A DNA stretch of 64,000 nucleotides from Rhizobium mayense. GTDB lineage: Bacteria; Pseudomonadota; Alphaproteobacteria; Rhizobiales; Rhizobiaceae. Position numbers and translations under genes: made by a program. The notes beneath the pieces are model-generated. The model had not been told where the DNA came from. It saw only the letters and a list, made by a program, of their open reading frames with translations, and did not search any database. The stretch is taken from NCBI RefSeq assembly GCF_030272705.1, contig NZ_JARFYM010000001.1:475849-539848 (forward strand), written 5' to 3'. This document shows, piece after piece, positions 1-8,085 of the stretch (position 1 is its first letter; the number at the start of each line of letters is the position of its first letter).

Positions 1-1
1 T

Positions 2-799
2 GCCGCCGTCATTCGCGGCGACAAGGGGCTCACGCTGCCTGAACGGCATCTGGGGCTGGTGCAGGCTGGGGAACACAACGGGCTGGAAGAGTTCATCGAA
101 CACGCGGCGGAGACGCTGGCCACAGCGTGTGATTTCGGATTGCTGCTGCGTGCCGCACACCAGAATATCGTGCGGCCATCGGCCGCCAACATTGCCCGGC
201 TGATGCCGTTCGGACAGCGCATCGCCGTGGCGCGCGATATCGCTTTTGCCTTCTGTTACGAGCACATGCTGCTCGGCTGGCGGCGGCGGGGGGCGGAGAT
301 TTCGTTTTTTTCGCCGCTTGCCAATGAGGCTCCGGCGGCGGACACGGACGCTATCTACTTGCCCGGCGGCTATCCGGAACTGCATGCAGGCAAGCTTGCG
401 ACCGCGACTCATTTTCACGGGGCTATACAGGCTGCAGCCGAGCGCGGTGCGCGAATTTATGGCGAGTGTGGCGGCTATATGGTGCTTGGCGATGGATTGG
501 TGGATGCCGCCGGTATACGCCATGAAATGCTCGGCCTGCTGCCGGTCGTCACCAGCTATGAGAAGCGCCAGCGGCATCTCGGTTACCGGCGCGTGGCGCC
601 GCTTGCCGGTTCTTTCTTCGACCGGCCGATGACCGCGCACGAATTTCATTACTCCACCATCGTCTCCGAAGGCGAGGCGGATCGGCTGTTTGCGGTCAAG
701 GACGCGCTCGGGGCCGATCTCGGCACGGCGGGCCTGCAGCGCGGCAATGTCGCCGGTTCCTATATGCACCTGATCGACCTTGCCGGTGACGATGCATGA
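2..799 (+). CDS. cobB: Cobyrinic acid a,c-diamide synthase, C-terminal part (partial at window start)
   Basis: The reading frame is already open at base 2 (AAVIRGDKGL...LPERHLGLVQAGE), so the true start lies upstream of the window. CobB amidates the a and c side chains of (hydrogeno)cobyrinic acid using glutamine and ATP in B12 synthesis. What is visible is the end of the ATP-dependent part and the class I glutamine amidotransferase domain: YLPGGYPELHAGKLA, the nucleophile motif GECGGYM, and the closing HEFHYST with its histidine. The last four bases overlap the start of cobC (ATGA), so the two are translationally coupled. The internal GTG at 59 is not a credible start because conserved CobB sequence precedes it. 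Confidence 0.93.
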   Translation, partial: AAVIRGDKGLTLPERHLGLVQAGEHNGLEEFIEHAAETLATACDFGLLLRAAHQNIVRPSAANIARLMPFGQRIAVARDIAFAFCYEHMLLGWRRRGAEISFFSPLANEAPAADTDAIYLPGGYPELHAGKLATATHFHGAIQAAAERGARIYGECGGYMVLGDGLVDAAGIRHEMLGLLPVVTSYEKRQRHLGYRRVAPLAGSFFDRPMTAHEFHYSTIVSEGEADRLFAVKDALGADLGTAGLQRGNVAGSYMHLIDLAGDDA

Positions 800-1794
800 C
801 CAACAGAATTGCGCATGGAGGCGGCATCACGGCAGCGGCTCGCCTTTATGGCGGGCGACCGGAGGACTGGCTCGATCTGTCGACGGGCATCAATCCCAAT
901 CCCATCGCTTTGCCAGAGATCCCAGTTTCCGCATGGCATCGGCTGCCGGACCAGCATCTCGTGGAACGAGCGAGGGAGGCCGCGCGGATCTATTATCGCA
1001 CCGGCGATGTCCAGCCGTTGCCCGTCCCGGGTACGCAATCGGTGATCCAGCTTCTGCCGCGACTTCGATCGGCCGGCAATGCCGCCATCCTGTCGCCGAC
1101 CTATGGGGAATATGCCCGCGCCTTTGCGCTCGCCGGGCTGCCGGCCCCTGGGATTGCCGAGATCGATGATCTTACCCCCGAACACAAGCTGGTCATCGTC
1201 GTCAATCCCAACAATCCGGATGGCAGGACGCTGTCGGTGTCCCGCCTCCGGCAATTACATGATCGGCTGCAGGAACGCGGCGGCGTGCTCGTTGTCGACG
1301 AAGCGTTCGGGGACATGGAACCCGAAAGCAGCCTTGCGCCGCACGCTGCCTCCATGCCGAACCTCATCATATTTCGCTCCTTCGGAAAGTTTTTTGGCTT
1401 GGCCGGTCTGCGCCTCGGTTTCGTGATCGCGGAAGCCTCGATCTTGGGGCGTTTCGAAGACTGGCTAGGCCCTTGGGCCGTCTCCGGGCCTGCGCTTTCA
1501 CTGGCCGCCTCCCTTATGGCCGGTGATACGACAACCGTTCGCAACCGCGTTCTCGATCGCAGATCTGCGCTGGATGCGGTACTTCGCCAAGCCAAACTCA
1601 AGACGATCGGAGGCACGGGGCTGTTCGCGCTGGTTGCCGATGACCATGCTAGCGACATATATTCGCATCTCTGCCGTCATCATGTTCTCGTCCGCAAGTT
1701 CGACTATGCGCCGAATTGGCTGCGTTTCGGCCTTGCTCCAGACGAGGACGCCGATCGCAGGCTTGCCGGGGCGCTCGAGGATTATTCGATATGA
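796..1794 (+). CDS. cobC: Threonine-phosphate decarboxylase (aminopropanol arm of cobalamin synthesis)
   Basis: This 332-residue fold-type I PLP enzyme makes (R)-1-amino-2-propanol phosphate from L-threonine phosphate, the linker that joins the corrin ring to the lower ligand. Visible features are the substrate-side motif LSTGINPNP near residue 30, NPNNPDG near 137, the PLP-ring aspartate in VVDEAF (D168), and the Schiff-base lysine in RSFGKFFGLAGLRLGF (K198). Length matches CobC/CobD(E. coli)-type proteins. It overlaps cobB by 4 nt upstream and cobD by 4 nt downstream, forming a tight cobB-cobC-cobD operon. The name follows the Pseudomonas denitrificans/rhizobial scheme. Confidence 0.92.
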   Translation: MTNRIAHGGGITAAARLYGGRPEDWLDLSTGINPNPIALPEIPVSAWHRLPDQHLVERAREAARIYYRTGDVQPLPVPGTQSVIQLLPRLRSAGNAAILSPTYGEYARAFALAGLPAPGIAEIDDLTPEHKLVIVVNPNNPDGRTLSVSRLRQLHDRLQERGGVLVVDEAFGDMEPESSLAPHAASMPNLIIFRSFGKFFGLAGLRLGFVIAEASILGRFEDWLGPWAVSGPALSLAASLMAGDTTTVRNRVLDRRSALDAVLRQAKLKTIGGTGLFALVADDHASDIYSHLCRHHVLVRKFDYAPNWLRFGLAPDEDADRRLAGALEDYSI

Positions 1795-2771
1795 CAATCG
1801 ACTTACACTTGCTCATCCTCATACTGGCGTTGCTATTGGACCGCATTATCGGCGACCCCGATTGGCTGTGGCAGCGCGTGCCGCATCCAGTCGTGCTGTT
1901 CGGCAAGGCGATTTCCTTCTTCGACCGCCATTTCAACACCAAGGACCTGCCGGGTCCCGCGCGTCGTCGCAACGGCGTGATGTCGATCGTTGCGCTGCTT
2001 TTCGGAGCGGTCATAGCCGGCTTCGCCGTGCATGGGCTGCTCGTCTTTTTCGGCTGGCTCGGCATCTTGGTCGAGGCAGGGCTGGTGGCGATCTTTTTGG
2101 CGCAGAAGAGCTTGGCCGATCATGTCGGCGAAGTATCGAAGGCGCTGCGCACCGAAGGATTGGACGGTGGACGCCGTGCCGTATCGCGCATCGTCGGTCG
2201 TGACCCAGAAACTCTGGATGAGCCCGGCGTTTGCCGCGCCGCGATCGAGAGTCTTGCCGAGAATTTTTCCGATGGCGTCGTGGCGCCGGCGCTTTGGTAT
2301 GCCATTTTTGGTCTGCCGGGCCTGTTTGTCTACAAGATGCTGAATACCGCCGATTCGATGATCGGTCATAAATCCGAGACCTATATCGATTTCGGCTGGG
2401 CTGCCGCTCGGTTGGACGACGTCGCCAACTGGCCGGCCGCGCGGCTGTCGATCCTGTTGATTGCCGCCGGCGCACTCGCCAAGAAGGGAATTTCGGCGCT
2501 CGGCAATACGATTCGCGTTGCGGTCCGCGACGGCGGGCTGCACCGCTCGCCGAATTCGGGCCGGCCGGAAGCGGCGATGGCGGGCGCATTGGATATCCAG
2601 CTTGCCGGGCCGCGCGTCTATGGTGGCGAGATCGTGCTCGAACCGATGATCAATGGTTCCGGCCGCGATACCGCCACCGTCAGCGATGTCGAGGCCGGTA
2701 TCTCGATCTTCCATGCGGCATGCACGATGCTGACGCTGGTAGCTTTCGTCGTCTTCCTGTTGCTGCTGTAA
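1791..2771 (+). CDS. cobD: Adenosylcobinamide-phosphate synthase (CbiB/CobD family)
   Basis: This 326-residue membrane protein attaches aminopropanol phosphate to adenosylcobyric acid. The chosen ATG at 1791 overlaps the cobC stop (ATGA) and gives an N-terminus MTIDLHLLILILALLLDRIIGDPDW, the usual CbiB beginning with the conserved D-R-x-x-G-D-P stretch. A longer frame upstream (from 1716) runs inside cobC and is rejected. Further family marks are FSDGVVAPALWY and NTADSMIGHK in the middle and NSGRPEAAMAGAL near residue 260. Several hydrophobic segments are present, including a very hydrophobic C-terminus. It is the last gene of the cob operon; no intrinsic terminator is obvious after it. Confidence 0.92.
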   Translation: MTIDLHLLILILALLLDRIIGDPDWLWQRVPHPVVLFGKAISFFDRHFNTKDLPGPARRRNGVMSIVALLFGAVIAGFAVHGLLVFFGWLGILVEAGLVAIFLAQKSLADHVGEVSKALRTEGLDGGRRAVSRIVGRDPETLDEPGVCRAAIESLAENFSDGVVAPALWYAIFGLPGLFVYKMLNTADSMIGHKSETYIDFGWAAARLDDVANWPAARLSILLIAAGALAKKGISALGNTIRVAVRDGGLHRSPNSGRPEAAMAGALDIQLAGPRVYGGEIVLEPMINGSGRDTATVSDVEAGISIFHAACTMLTLVAFVVFLLLL

Positions 2772-2796
2772 GCGGTCGGTCCTCGTTAACGAATCG

Positions 2797-2825
2797 CTCA
2801 CTATCTGTATTAATCTAGTATAATC
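2797..2825 (+). promoter_or_regulatory. Possible sigma70 promoter of the L,D-transpeptidase gene
   Basis: A perfect TATAAT lies at 2820-2825 in the AT-rich gap after cobD. The sequence one spacer upstream (GCTCAC/CTCACT near 2797) is a weak -35. It would place a start about 60 nt before the ATG at 2893. Inference from motif only. Confidence 0.3.
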
Positions 2826-2892
2826 TGAGAGCTGGTAGTTTTGCCTTTCATCGAAATTGTTTCGAAAAGAAGCAAGCGATGGAGGGGACAAG

Positions 2893-3321
2893 ATGAAACG
2901 AATATTGGCGGCCGCTGCCGCATGTCTATGCCTGCAGCTTCATGTCGCTTCGGCGCAGGCTGGAACTGTTCTTGCTAATATTGATCTTCGATCGCAGACG
3001 ATGACCGTTTCCGAGGATGGCGTCCTCAAGTATCGCTGGAAGATATCGACGGCACGCCCGGGCTATGTGACCCCGACCGGTTCCTATACGGCGAAATGGT
3101 TGTCGCGCGATCATCGCTCGAAGAAATACGACAATGCGCCGATGCCTTATGCGGTGTTCTTCGACGGCGGTTATGCGGTGCATGGCACCTATGAGCTGAA
3201 ACATCTCGGCCGGCCGGCCTCCCATGGCTGCGTACGTCTCGAGCCGCGCAACGCGGCGACATTTTTTTCTATGGCGTCGGAGGCGGGGCTGCGCAATACT
3301 CGCATCGTTATCAGCCAATGA
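2893..3321 (+). CDS. Periplasmic L,D-transpeptidase (YkuD domain), small
   Basis: A 142-residue exported protein. The ATG at 2893 is chosen because a GGAGGGG ribosome site lies 6-12 nt upstream and it starts a clean signal peptide (MKRILAAAAACLCLQLHVAS, cleavage near AQA at residues 21-23). The rest is one YkuD domain: VHGTY (H97) and the catalytic signature SHGCVRLEP with S110, H111 and nucleophile C113. Such enzymes make 3-3 crosslinks in peptidoglycan or anchor proteins to it, and rhizobia encode many. It stands alone between the cob and lipid A operons. Nothing indicates its specific substrate. Confidence 0.9.
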   Translation: MKRILAAAAACLCLQLHVASAQAGTVLANIDLRSQTMTVSEDGVLKYRWKISTARPGYVTPTGSYTAKWLSRDHRSKKYDNAPMPYAVFFDGGYAVHGTYELKHLGRPASHGCVRLEPRNAATFFSMASEAGLRNTRIVISQ

Positions 3322-3574
3322 TCGTCGCTGGGTCCTTGCTCCCACGGTCTGCGCAAGGTTGTGGTTAATTTGCTCGGCACTGCCTTCAAGCCGCAATACT
3401 GCCGCATCTTGCTCGCATGTCGGCCGTTATTCCGGCAATTGTGCACCGGAAGTATCTTTGCTGTTTAAGCAACAGTGCTTCGTCAAATTACTGGGGTCTC
3501 AGGCGGAAACCATTGGCTTTTGGAATGGATTTCCCTATGAGGAGGGTTGAATTATCACTTCAAGAGGTATGGGC
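3322..3574 (+). promoter_or_regulatory. Upstream region of the acpXL operon (no gene)
   Basis: No convincing reading frame occurs in these 253 bases. The part just before acpXL is more AT-rich and carries a short inverted repeat (TTGCT at about 3459, AGCAA at about 3469) that could be a hairpin or operator. The ribosome site for acpXL is AAGAGG at 3562-3567. Promoter elements could not be assigned with confidence. Confidence 0.35.
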
Positions 3575-3853
3575 GTGACTGCTACATTCGACAAAGTTGC
3601 CGACATTATCGCTGAAACAAGCGAAATCGACCGTGAAACGATCACCCCAGAGAGCCACACGATCGACGACCTCGGCATCGACAGCCTTGACTTCCTGGAC
3701 ATCGTCTTCGCCATCGACAAGGAATTCGGCATCAAGATTCCGTTGGAACAATGGACGCAAGAAGTCAACGAAGGCAAGGTTTCGACCGAGGAATACTTCG
3801 TCCTCAAGAATCTCTGCGCCAAGATCGACGAATTGCGCGCCGCGAAGGGCTAA
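3575..3853 (+). CDS. acpXL: Acyl carrier protein AcpXL for very-long-chain fatty acids of lipid A
   Basis: AcpXL carries the growing 27-hydroxyoctacosanoyl chain that LpxXL puts on rhizobial lipid A. The 92-residue product has the phosphopantetheine site [10 protein letters not shown] (S37) and the AcpXL-specific body ([20 protein letters not shown], ending IDELRAAKG). I chose the GTG at 3575 rather than the ATG at 3569: the AAGAGG ribosome site at 3562-3567 sits 7 nt from the GTG but only 1 nt from the ATG, and the resulting N-terminus (M)TATFDKVAD is the one I recall for R. leguminosarum AcpXL. A strong terminator follows, so acpXL can be made in excess over the enzymes downstream. Confidence 0.95.
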
Positions 3854-3875
3854 GCAACGTCTTTGCTTTTTTTGA

Positions 3876-3914
3876 CGCCCAGCCGCCCCTGAATATGGCG
3901 GCCGGGCGGTTTTG
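3876..3914 (+). terminator. Intrinsic terminator after acpXL
   Basis: Twelve-base stem (3876-3887 with 3897-3908, one A/C mismatch), 9-nt loop, then GTTTTG. It separates acpXL from fabZXL 62 bp downstream. Partial read-through or a second promoter must feed the rest of the cluster. Confidence 0.75.
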
Positions 3915-3975
3915 TTCCTAACTATCGTATCCTGCCCGGGCCATAGCGCGTTACGGGGTCGGATCGGAGGCGTTG

Positions 3976-4449
3976 ATGCTGCTGGAATATTTCCAGATGA
4001 TTGACCGGGTCGAGTCGGTTGATCTATCCAAGGGCGTTTTGAAGGCGCATTCGGTCGTCCCGGCAAAGAGCCCTGTTTTCGAAGGCCACTTTCCCGGCAT
4101 GCCACTTGTTCCTGGTGTCCTCCTGATCGAAACCATGGCGCAGGCGTCGGGCATGCTTGTGCTCGCGGCGACGAAATTTGCCTATATGCCGTTCCTGATG
4201 TCGGTCGACGGTGCCAAGATGCGCACTTTCGTCGAGCCGGAAGCCGAACTCGACATCGAGGCGGAACTGGAGCATGACGGTTCGGGCTTTGCGGTGACGA
4301 AGGCGCGGATCACCATAGCCGGGAAGAAGATCTGCGATGCGCAGTTGAAGCTGCGCACCATGCCGTTTAATGAGGTGCCGCTCGCCGATATCGTGCGCAA
4401 GCGCGCGGGCGAGGTCGGGCTTCTCGATGCCATCGCCGCCAATGGCTGA
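3976..4449 (+). CDS. fabZXL: 3-hydroxyacyl-ACP dehydratase of the VLCFA cluster
   Basis: A 157-residue hot-dog-fold dehydratase predicted to remove water from 3-hydroxyacyl-AcpXL during VLCFA elongation. The ATG at 3976 has GGAGG at 3966-3970. The active-site helix region is seen in PVFEGHFPGMPLVPGVLLIE (catalytic His in GHFPG) followed by ETMAQASG, where FabZ has a conserved Glu/Asp. The remainder is diverged from housekeeping FabZ, in keeping with a pathway-specific copy. The position between acpXL and the two fabF genes is the conserved rhizobial order. Gene name is by synteny and family. Confidence 0.9.
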   Translation: MLLEYFQMIDRVESVDLSKGVLKAHSVVPAKSPVFEGHFPGMPLVPGVLLIETMAQASGMLVLAATKFAYMPFLMSVDGAKMRTFVEPEAELDIEAELEHDGSGFAVTKARITIAGKKICDAQLKLRTMPFNEVPLADIVRKRAGEVGLLDAIAANG

Positions 4450-4492
4450 CGTTTCAGGCTTGCATGGCGCCGCATTCTAAGAGGATTGATGA

Positions 4493-5698
4493 ATGAGCAA
4501 GGCTCAGAATGATGTGGTGATCACGGGTATCGGCATCGTCACCTGTCAGGGTGTCGGCAAGGATGCGCACGTCGCCTTGCTGACTTCGGAACAGGCGCCG
4601 CCGACCATCGTCGAAACCGAAAAATTCAAGCCCTATCCCGTGCATCCGCTGCCGGAGATCGACTGGTCACAGCAGATCCCGAAGCGCGGTGATCAGCGCC
4701 AGATGGAAAACTGGCAGCGCATCGGCGTCTTTACAGCCGGCCTGGCGCTGGATGACGCTGGCTTCAAGGACGATCTCGAGGCTTGCGGCAGCATGGACAT
4801 GATCGTTGCGGCCGGCGGCGGCGAGCGCGACATCAATGTCGATACGCTGATCGTCAATGAAGGCCTCAAGCGCAATGATCGCGAACTGCTGCTGAACGAG
4901 AAGTTGACGACGGAGCTTCGTCCGACGCTGTTCCTGGCGCAGCTTTCCAATTTGCTCGCCGGCAATATCTCGATCGTCCATAAGGTCACGGGTTCGTCGC
5001 GCACTTTCATGGGCGAGGAGGCTTCCGGCATTTCGGCCGTCGAGACCGCTTTCCATCGAATCAAATCGGGCGAATCGAGCCACGCATTGGTCGGTGGCGC
5101 GTTTTCTGCGGAGCGCCTCGACATGGTGTTGCTGATCGAATCGGTGAACGCGCACGCGATCGGCGATTGGCACCCACTTTGGTCCCGCAAGTCGGAAAAC
5201 GGCGGCGGCATGATCATGGGTTCGCTCAGCGCCTTCCTCGTGCTTGAATCGCGTGCCCATGCCGAAGGCCGCGGCGCACGCATTTACGCAACGATCGACG
5301 CCATTGAAGGCGATCGCGGCAGCCGCGACAGCGGCAAGCTCGAAGCGCGCCTGGAGCGTTTGCTCGAACCTGCCAAGCGCGCTGAGGGCGACGGCACCGT
5401 CATCTTCTGTGGAACGACGGCAATTCCCGATCTCGCGACGCGCGAAAAGTCCGTGCTGGAGGCGCAGCTGCCGGCATCGGCCATTCGCGGCTATGCGGGT
5501 GTCTCCGGCCACGGGCTTGAAAGCCAGTTTCCGCTCGGACTTGCCTTGGCGGCGCTCGCGGTCGCCAATAAGGCCAAGGTACCGCCTTTTGACGCCACGC
5601 ATGAAAAGCCGATGAATACCGGTGCGCAGAAAGCTGTTGTGACCACCGTCGGTCATGCGCGCGGTGAAGGTGTCGCCGTACTTTCCGCCGAAGCGTGA
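4493..5698 (+). CDS. fabF2XL: Beta-ketoacyl-ACP synthase-like protein lacking catalytic Cys and His (chain-length-factor-like)
   Basis: A 401-residue thiolase-fold protein that starts like a KAS II enzyme (VVITGIGIVTCQG). Where FabF has the TACxSG nucleophile loop this protein reads IVHKVTGSSRTFMGEE (residues 161-176), with no cysteine. Where FabF has NAHGTST it reads IFCGTTA near residue 305, and the lysine of the SNK motif is missing (GYAGVSGHGLES), although the last His remains. By comparison with known ketosynthases it should not condense by itself. The gene directly precedes fabF1XL (12 bp gap), whose catalytic residues are intact, so a heterodimer resembling KS-alpha/KS-beta of type II polyketide synthases is a reasonable inference. 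Assignment to fabF2XL is by conserved gene order. Confidence 0.88.
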   Translation: MSKAQNDVVITGIGIVTCQGVGKDAHVALLTSEQAPPTIVETEKFKPYPVHPLPEIDWSQQIPKRGDQRQMENWQRIGVFTAGLALDDAGFKDDLEACGSMDMIVAAGGGERDINVDTLIVNEGLKRNDRELLLNEKLTTELRPTLFLAQLSNLLAGNISIVHKVTGSSRTFMGEEASGISAVETAFHRIKSGESSHALVGGAFSAERLDMVLLIESVNAHAIGDWHPLWSRKSENGGGMIMGSLSAFLVLESRAHAEGRGARIYATIDAIEGDRGSRDSGKLEARLERLLEPAKRAEGDGTVIFCGTTAIPDLATREKSVLEAQLPASAIRGYAGVSGHGLESQFPLGLALAALAVANKAKVPPFDATHEKPMNTGAQKAVVTTVGHARGEGVAVLSAEA

Positions 5699-5710
5699 GG
5701 AGTTAAGATC

Positions 5711-6997
5711 ATGACCGCATCCGCCTACAACGATCATCTTGGCCGCCCGATCGTCGCCGTTACCGGCATGGGCATCATCACCTCGCTTGGCCAGGGACTG
5801 CAGGATAATTGGAACGCGCTTTCATCGGGCACGTCGGGCATCCACGGTATCACTCGTTTCCCGACCGATGGTCTTTCGACGCGCATTGCCGGTACGGTGG
5901 ATTTCATCGACATCCCGGTGCCGAACGCCGTCGAGCGGTCCTATGCTTTCGCCCGCGAGACCACGATCGAGGCGCTCGCTCAGGCCGGCATTTCCGGCGA
6001 TTTCAATGCACCGCTTTTCCTTGCCGCTCCGCCGATCGAACCGGAATGGAGCGCGCGTTTCGAATTGGCCGACCGTTCGCCGCCGGCCGATCATCCGGGC
6101 GATGCCTATGAACGCTTCCTCGCCGCGATGCGTGAGCGCCCCGATCCGGCTTTCCATGAGGCAGCCCTGTTCGGCGCCATTTCAGAGCGGCTTGCCGACC
6201 GTTTCGGCACACGCGGCCTGCCTGTGACCCTGTCCACCGCCTGTGCATCGGGCGTGACCGCGATCCAGCTTGGCATTGAGGCAATCCGGCAGGGCCGTAC
6301 GACGCGGGCGCTGACGGTGGCGACCGATGGTTCGCTCAGTGCTGAAGCGCTGATCCGCTTTTCGCTGCTTTCAGCGCTGTCGACGCAGAACGACCCACCG
6401 ACCAAGGCATCCAAGCCCTTCAGCAAGGACCGCGACGGCTTCGTCATCGCAGAAGGCGCCGCGACGCTGGTGCTGGAATCACTGGAGGCGGCGGTTGCCC
6501 GCGGCGCGAAGATCCTCGGCATCATGAAGGGTGCCGGCGACAAGGCCGATTCCTTCCATCGTACCCGCTCGTCGCCGGACGGCGGCCCGGCGATCGCAAC
6601 GATCCGCGCTGCTCTGGCGGATGCTGGGATGGCCGAGACCGATATCGGCTATATCAACGCGCACGGCACGTCGACGCCGGAAAACGACAAGATGGAATAT
6701 GGATCCATGTCCGCCGTCTTCGGCGACCGGCTGCCCAACATCCCGGTATCGTCCAACAAGTCGATGATCGGCCATACGCTGACGGCGGCTGGCGCGGTCG
6801 AAGCGGTGTTCTCGCTGCAGACGATGCTGACCGGCACGCTGCCGCCGACCATCAACTACAACAATCCTGATCCGTCGATCATTCTCGACGTCGTGCCGAA
6901 CAAGAAACGCGAAAAGCAGGTGGGCGCCATCCTTTCGAACTCTTTCGGGTTCGGTGGGCAGAACGCCAGCCTTGTCATGGCGCTTGAACCGGCTTAA
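5711..6997 (+). CDS. fabF1XL: Beta-ketoacyl-ACP synthase II of the VLCFA cluster (catalytically complete)
   Basis: A 428-residue condensing enzyme expected to elongate acyl-AcpXL toward C28. All catalytic residues are present: nucleophile C178 in LSTACASGV, H318 in NAHGTSTPEND, K350 and H355 in SSNKSMIGHTLTAAG. GAGGAG lies 9-14 nt before the ATG. The region about residues 100-150 (PPIEPEW...AAMRERPDPAF) is an insertion-like stretch unlike housekeeping FabF and may shape a pocket for very long chains or contact FabF2XL; that is inference. It is tightly linked to fabF2XL upstream and followed 54 bp later by the dehydrogenase. Confidence 0.93.
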   Translation: MTASAYNDHLGRPIVAVTGMGIITSLGQGLQDNWNALSSGTSGIHGITRFPTDGLSTRIAGTVDFIDIPVPNAVERSYAFARETTIEALAQAGISGDFNAPLFLAAPPIEPEWSARFELADRSPPADHPGDAYERFLAAMRERPDPAFHEAALFGAISERLADRFGTRGLPVTLSTACASGVTAIQLGIEAIRQGRTTRALTVATDGSLSAEALIRFSLLSALSTQNDPPTKASKPFSKDRDGFVIAEGAATLVLESLEAAVARGAKILGIMKGAGDKADSFHRTRSSPDGGPAIATIRAALADAGMAETDIGYINAHGTSTPENDKMEYGSMSAVFGDRLPNIPVSSNKSMIGHTLTAAGAVEAVFSLQTMLTGTLPPTINYNNPDPSIILDVVPNKKREKQVGAILSNSFGFGGQNASLVMALEPA

Positions 6998-7051
6998 TCG
7001 GACGTCTGAAAAACAGAATATAATTGCGCCCGAGGGGCGAGGGACTTTGCT

Positions 7052-8080
7052 ATGCGCGCTTTGCAACTGGTCGACGACCGCAAACTTGAGATCACCGATC
7101 TGCCGGAGCCCGAGGCACCGGGCGCGGGTGAGGTGACCCTGCGCGTCAAAGCGGTCGCCCTGAATCACATCGATGTCTGGGGCTGGCGCGGCATGGCGTT
7201 CGCCAAGCGCAAGATGCCGCTCGTCATCGGCGCAGAGGCCGCCGGCGTCGTCGAAGCGATCGGGCCGGGAGTGGCCAATGTGCTGCCGGGCCAGCTCGTG
7301 TCGATCTATGGCGCGCGCACTTGCGGACTCTGCCGTCACTGCCGCGAAGGCCGCGACAATCTCTGCGAACATGTCGGCGGCGTCCATGGTTTCCATCTCG
7401 ACGGCTTCGCGCAAGAGAAAGTCAATCTGCCGGCTCGCCTGCTGGTTCCGGCTCCTCCCGGTGTCGATGCGATCGGTGCGGCGCTGGCGCCGGTTACTTT
7501 CGGCACGGTCGAGCATATGCTGTTCGACAACGCCAAGCTAGAGCCGGGTGAGACGATCCTCGTCCATGCCGGCGGTTCCGGCATCGGCACGGCTGCCATC
7601 CAGCTTGCCAAGAAGATCGGCTGCACAGTCATCACGACCGTCGGCTCCGACGACAAGATCGAGAAGGCCAAGGCGCTCGGCGCCGACCACGTCATCAATT
7701 ATCGTACCGACCGCTTCGAAGGCGTGGTGCGCAAGCTGACGAAGAAGAAGGGTGTCGACGTCGTCTTCGAACATGTCGGCAAGGATACCTGGGCCGGTTC
7801 GATGCTGTGCATGAAGCGCGGCGGGCGTCTCGTCACCTGCGGCTCGACCTCCGGCGTCTCTACGGACATGAACCTGATGATGCTGTTCCAGCAGCAGTTG
7901 AAGCTGTTGGGTTCTTTCGGCTGCCGCATGGAAAATATGGCGAATGCCATGCAGAAGATGGCCCGCGGGCTGGTGCATCCGGTGATCGACACCGAAGTGA
8001 GCTTCGGCGATATCGACCGGGCGCTGGAGCGGATGGAATCGCGCCAGATTTTCGGCAAAATCATCCTCAAGATGGATTGA
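7052..8080 (+). CDS. adh2XL: Zinc-type medium-chain dehydrogenase of the VLCFA cluster
   Basis: A 342-residue MDR-superfamily alcohol dehydrogenase/quinone reductase. The structural-zinc lobe is visible as CGLCRHCREGRDNLC (residues 91-105), and the nucleotide-binding site as VHAGGSGIGTAAIQLAKK near 172-189. The canonical catalytic GHE motif is replaced by GAEAAGVVEAIGPGV, so catalytic zinc is uncertain. Its place in the acpXL-lpxXL cluster suggests it works on the acyl chain, for example enoyl reduction or the omega-1 oxygen chemistry, but sequence does not settle the reaction. lpxXL follows after 5 bp, implying one transcript. Confidence 0.85.
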   Translation: MRALQLVDDRKLEITDLPEPEAPGAGEVTLRVKAVALNHIDVWGWRGMAFAKRKMPLVIGAEAAGVVEAIGPGVANVLPGQLVSIYGARTCGLCRHCREGRDNLCEHVGGVHGFHLDGFAQEKVNLPARLLVPAPPGVDAIGAALAPVTFGTVEHMLFDNAKLEPGETILVHAGGSGIGTAAIQLAKKIGCTVITTVGSDDKIEKAKALGADHVINYRTDRFEGVVRKLTKKKGVDVVFEHVGKDTWAGSMLCMKRGGRLVTCGSTSGVSTDMNLMMLFQQQLKLLGSFGCRMENMANAMQKMARGLVHPVIDTEVSFGDIDRALERMESRQIFGKIILKMD

Positions 8081-8085
8081 CCGGC

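Noticed and set aside
3569..3574. ATG start of acpXL at 3569
   Set aside because: The AAGAGG ribosome site ends 1 nt before it; GTG 3575 has proper spacing and yields the N-terminus known for AcpXL.
4667..5737. Long minus-strand frame opposite fabF2XL
   Set aside because: No motif or start signal, and the plus-strand gene is a clear family member in a conserved operon.
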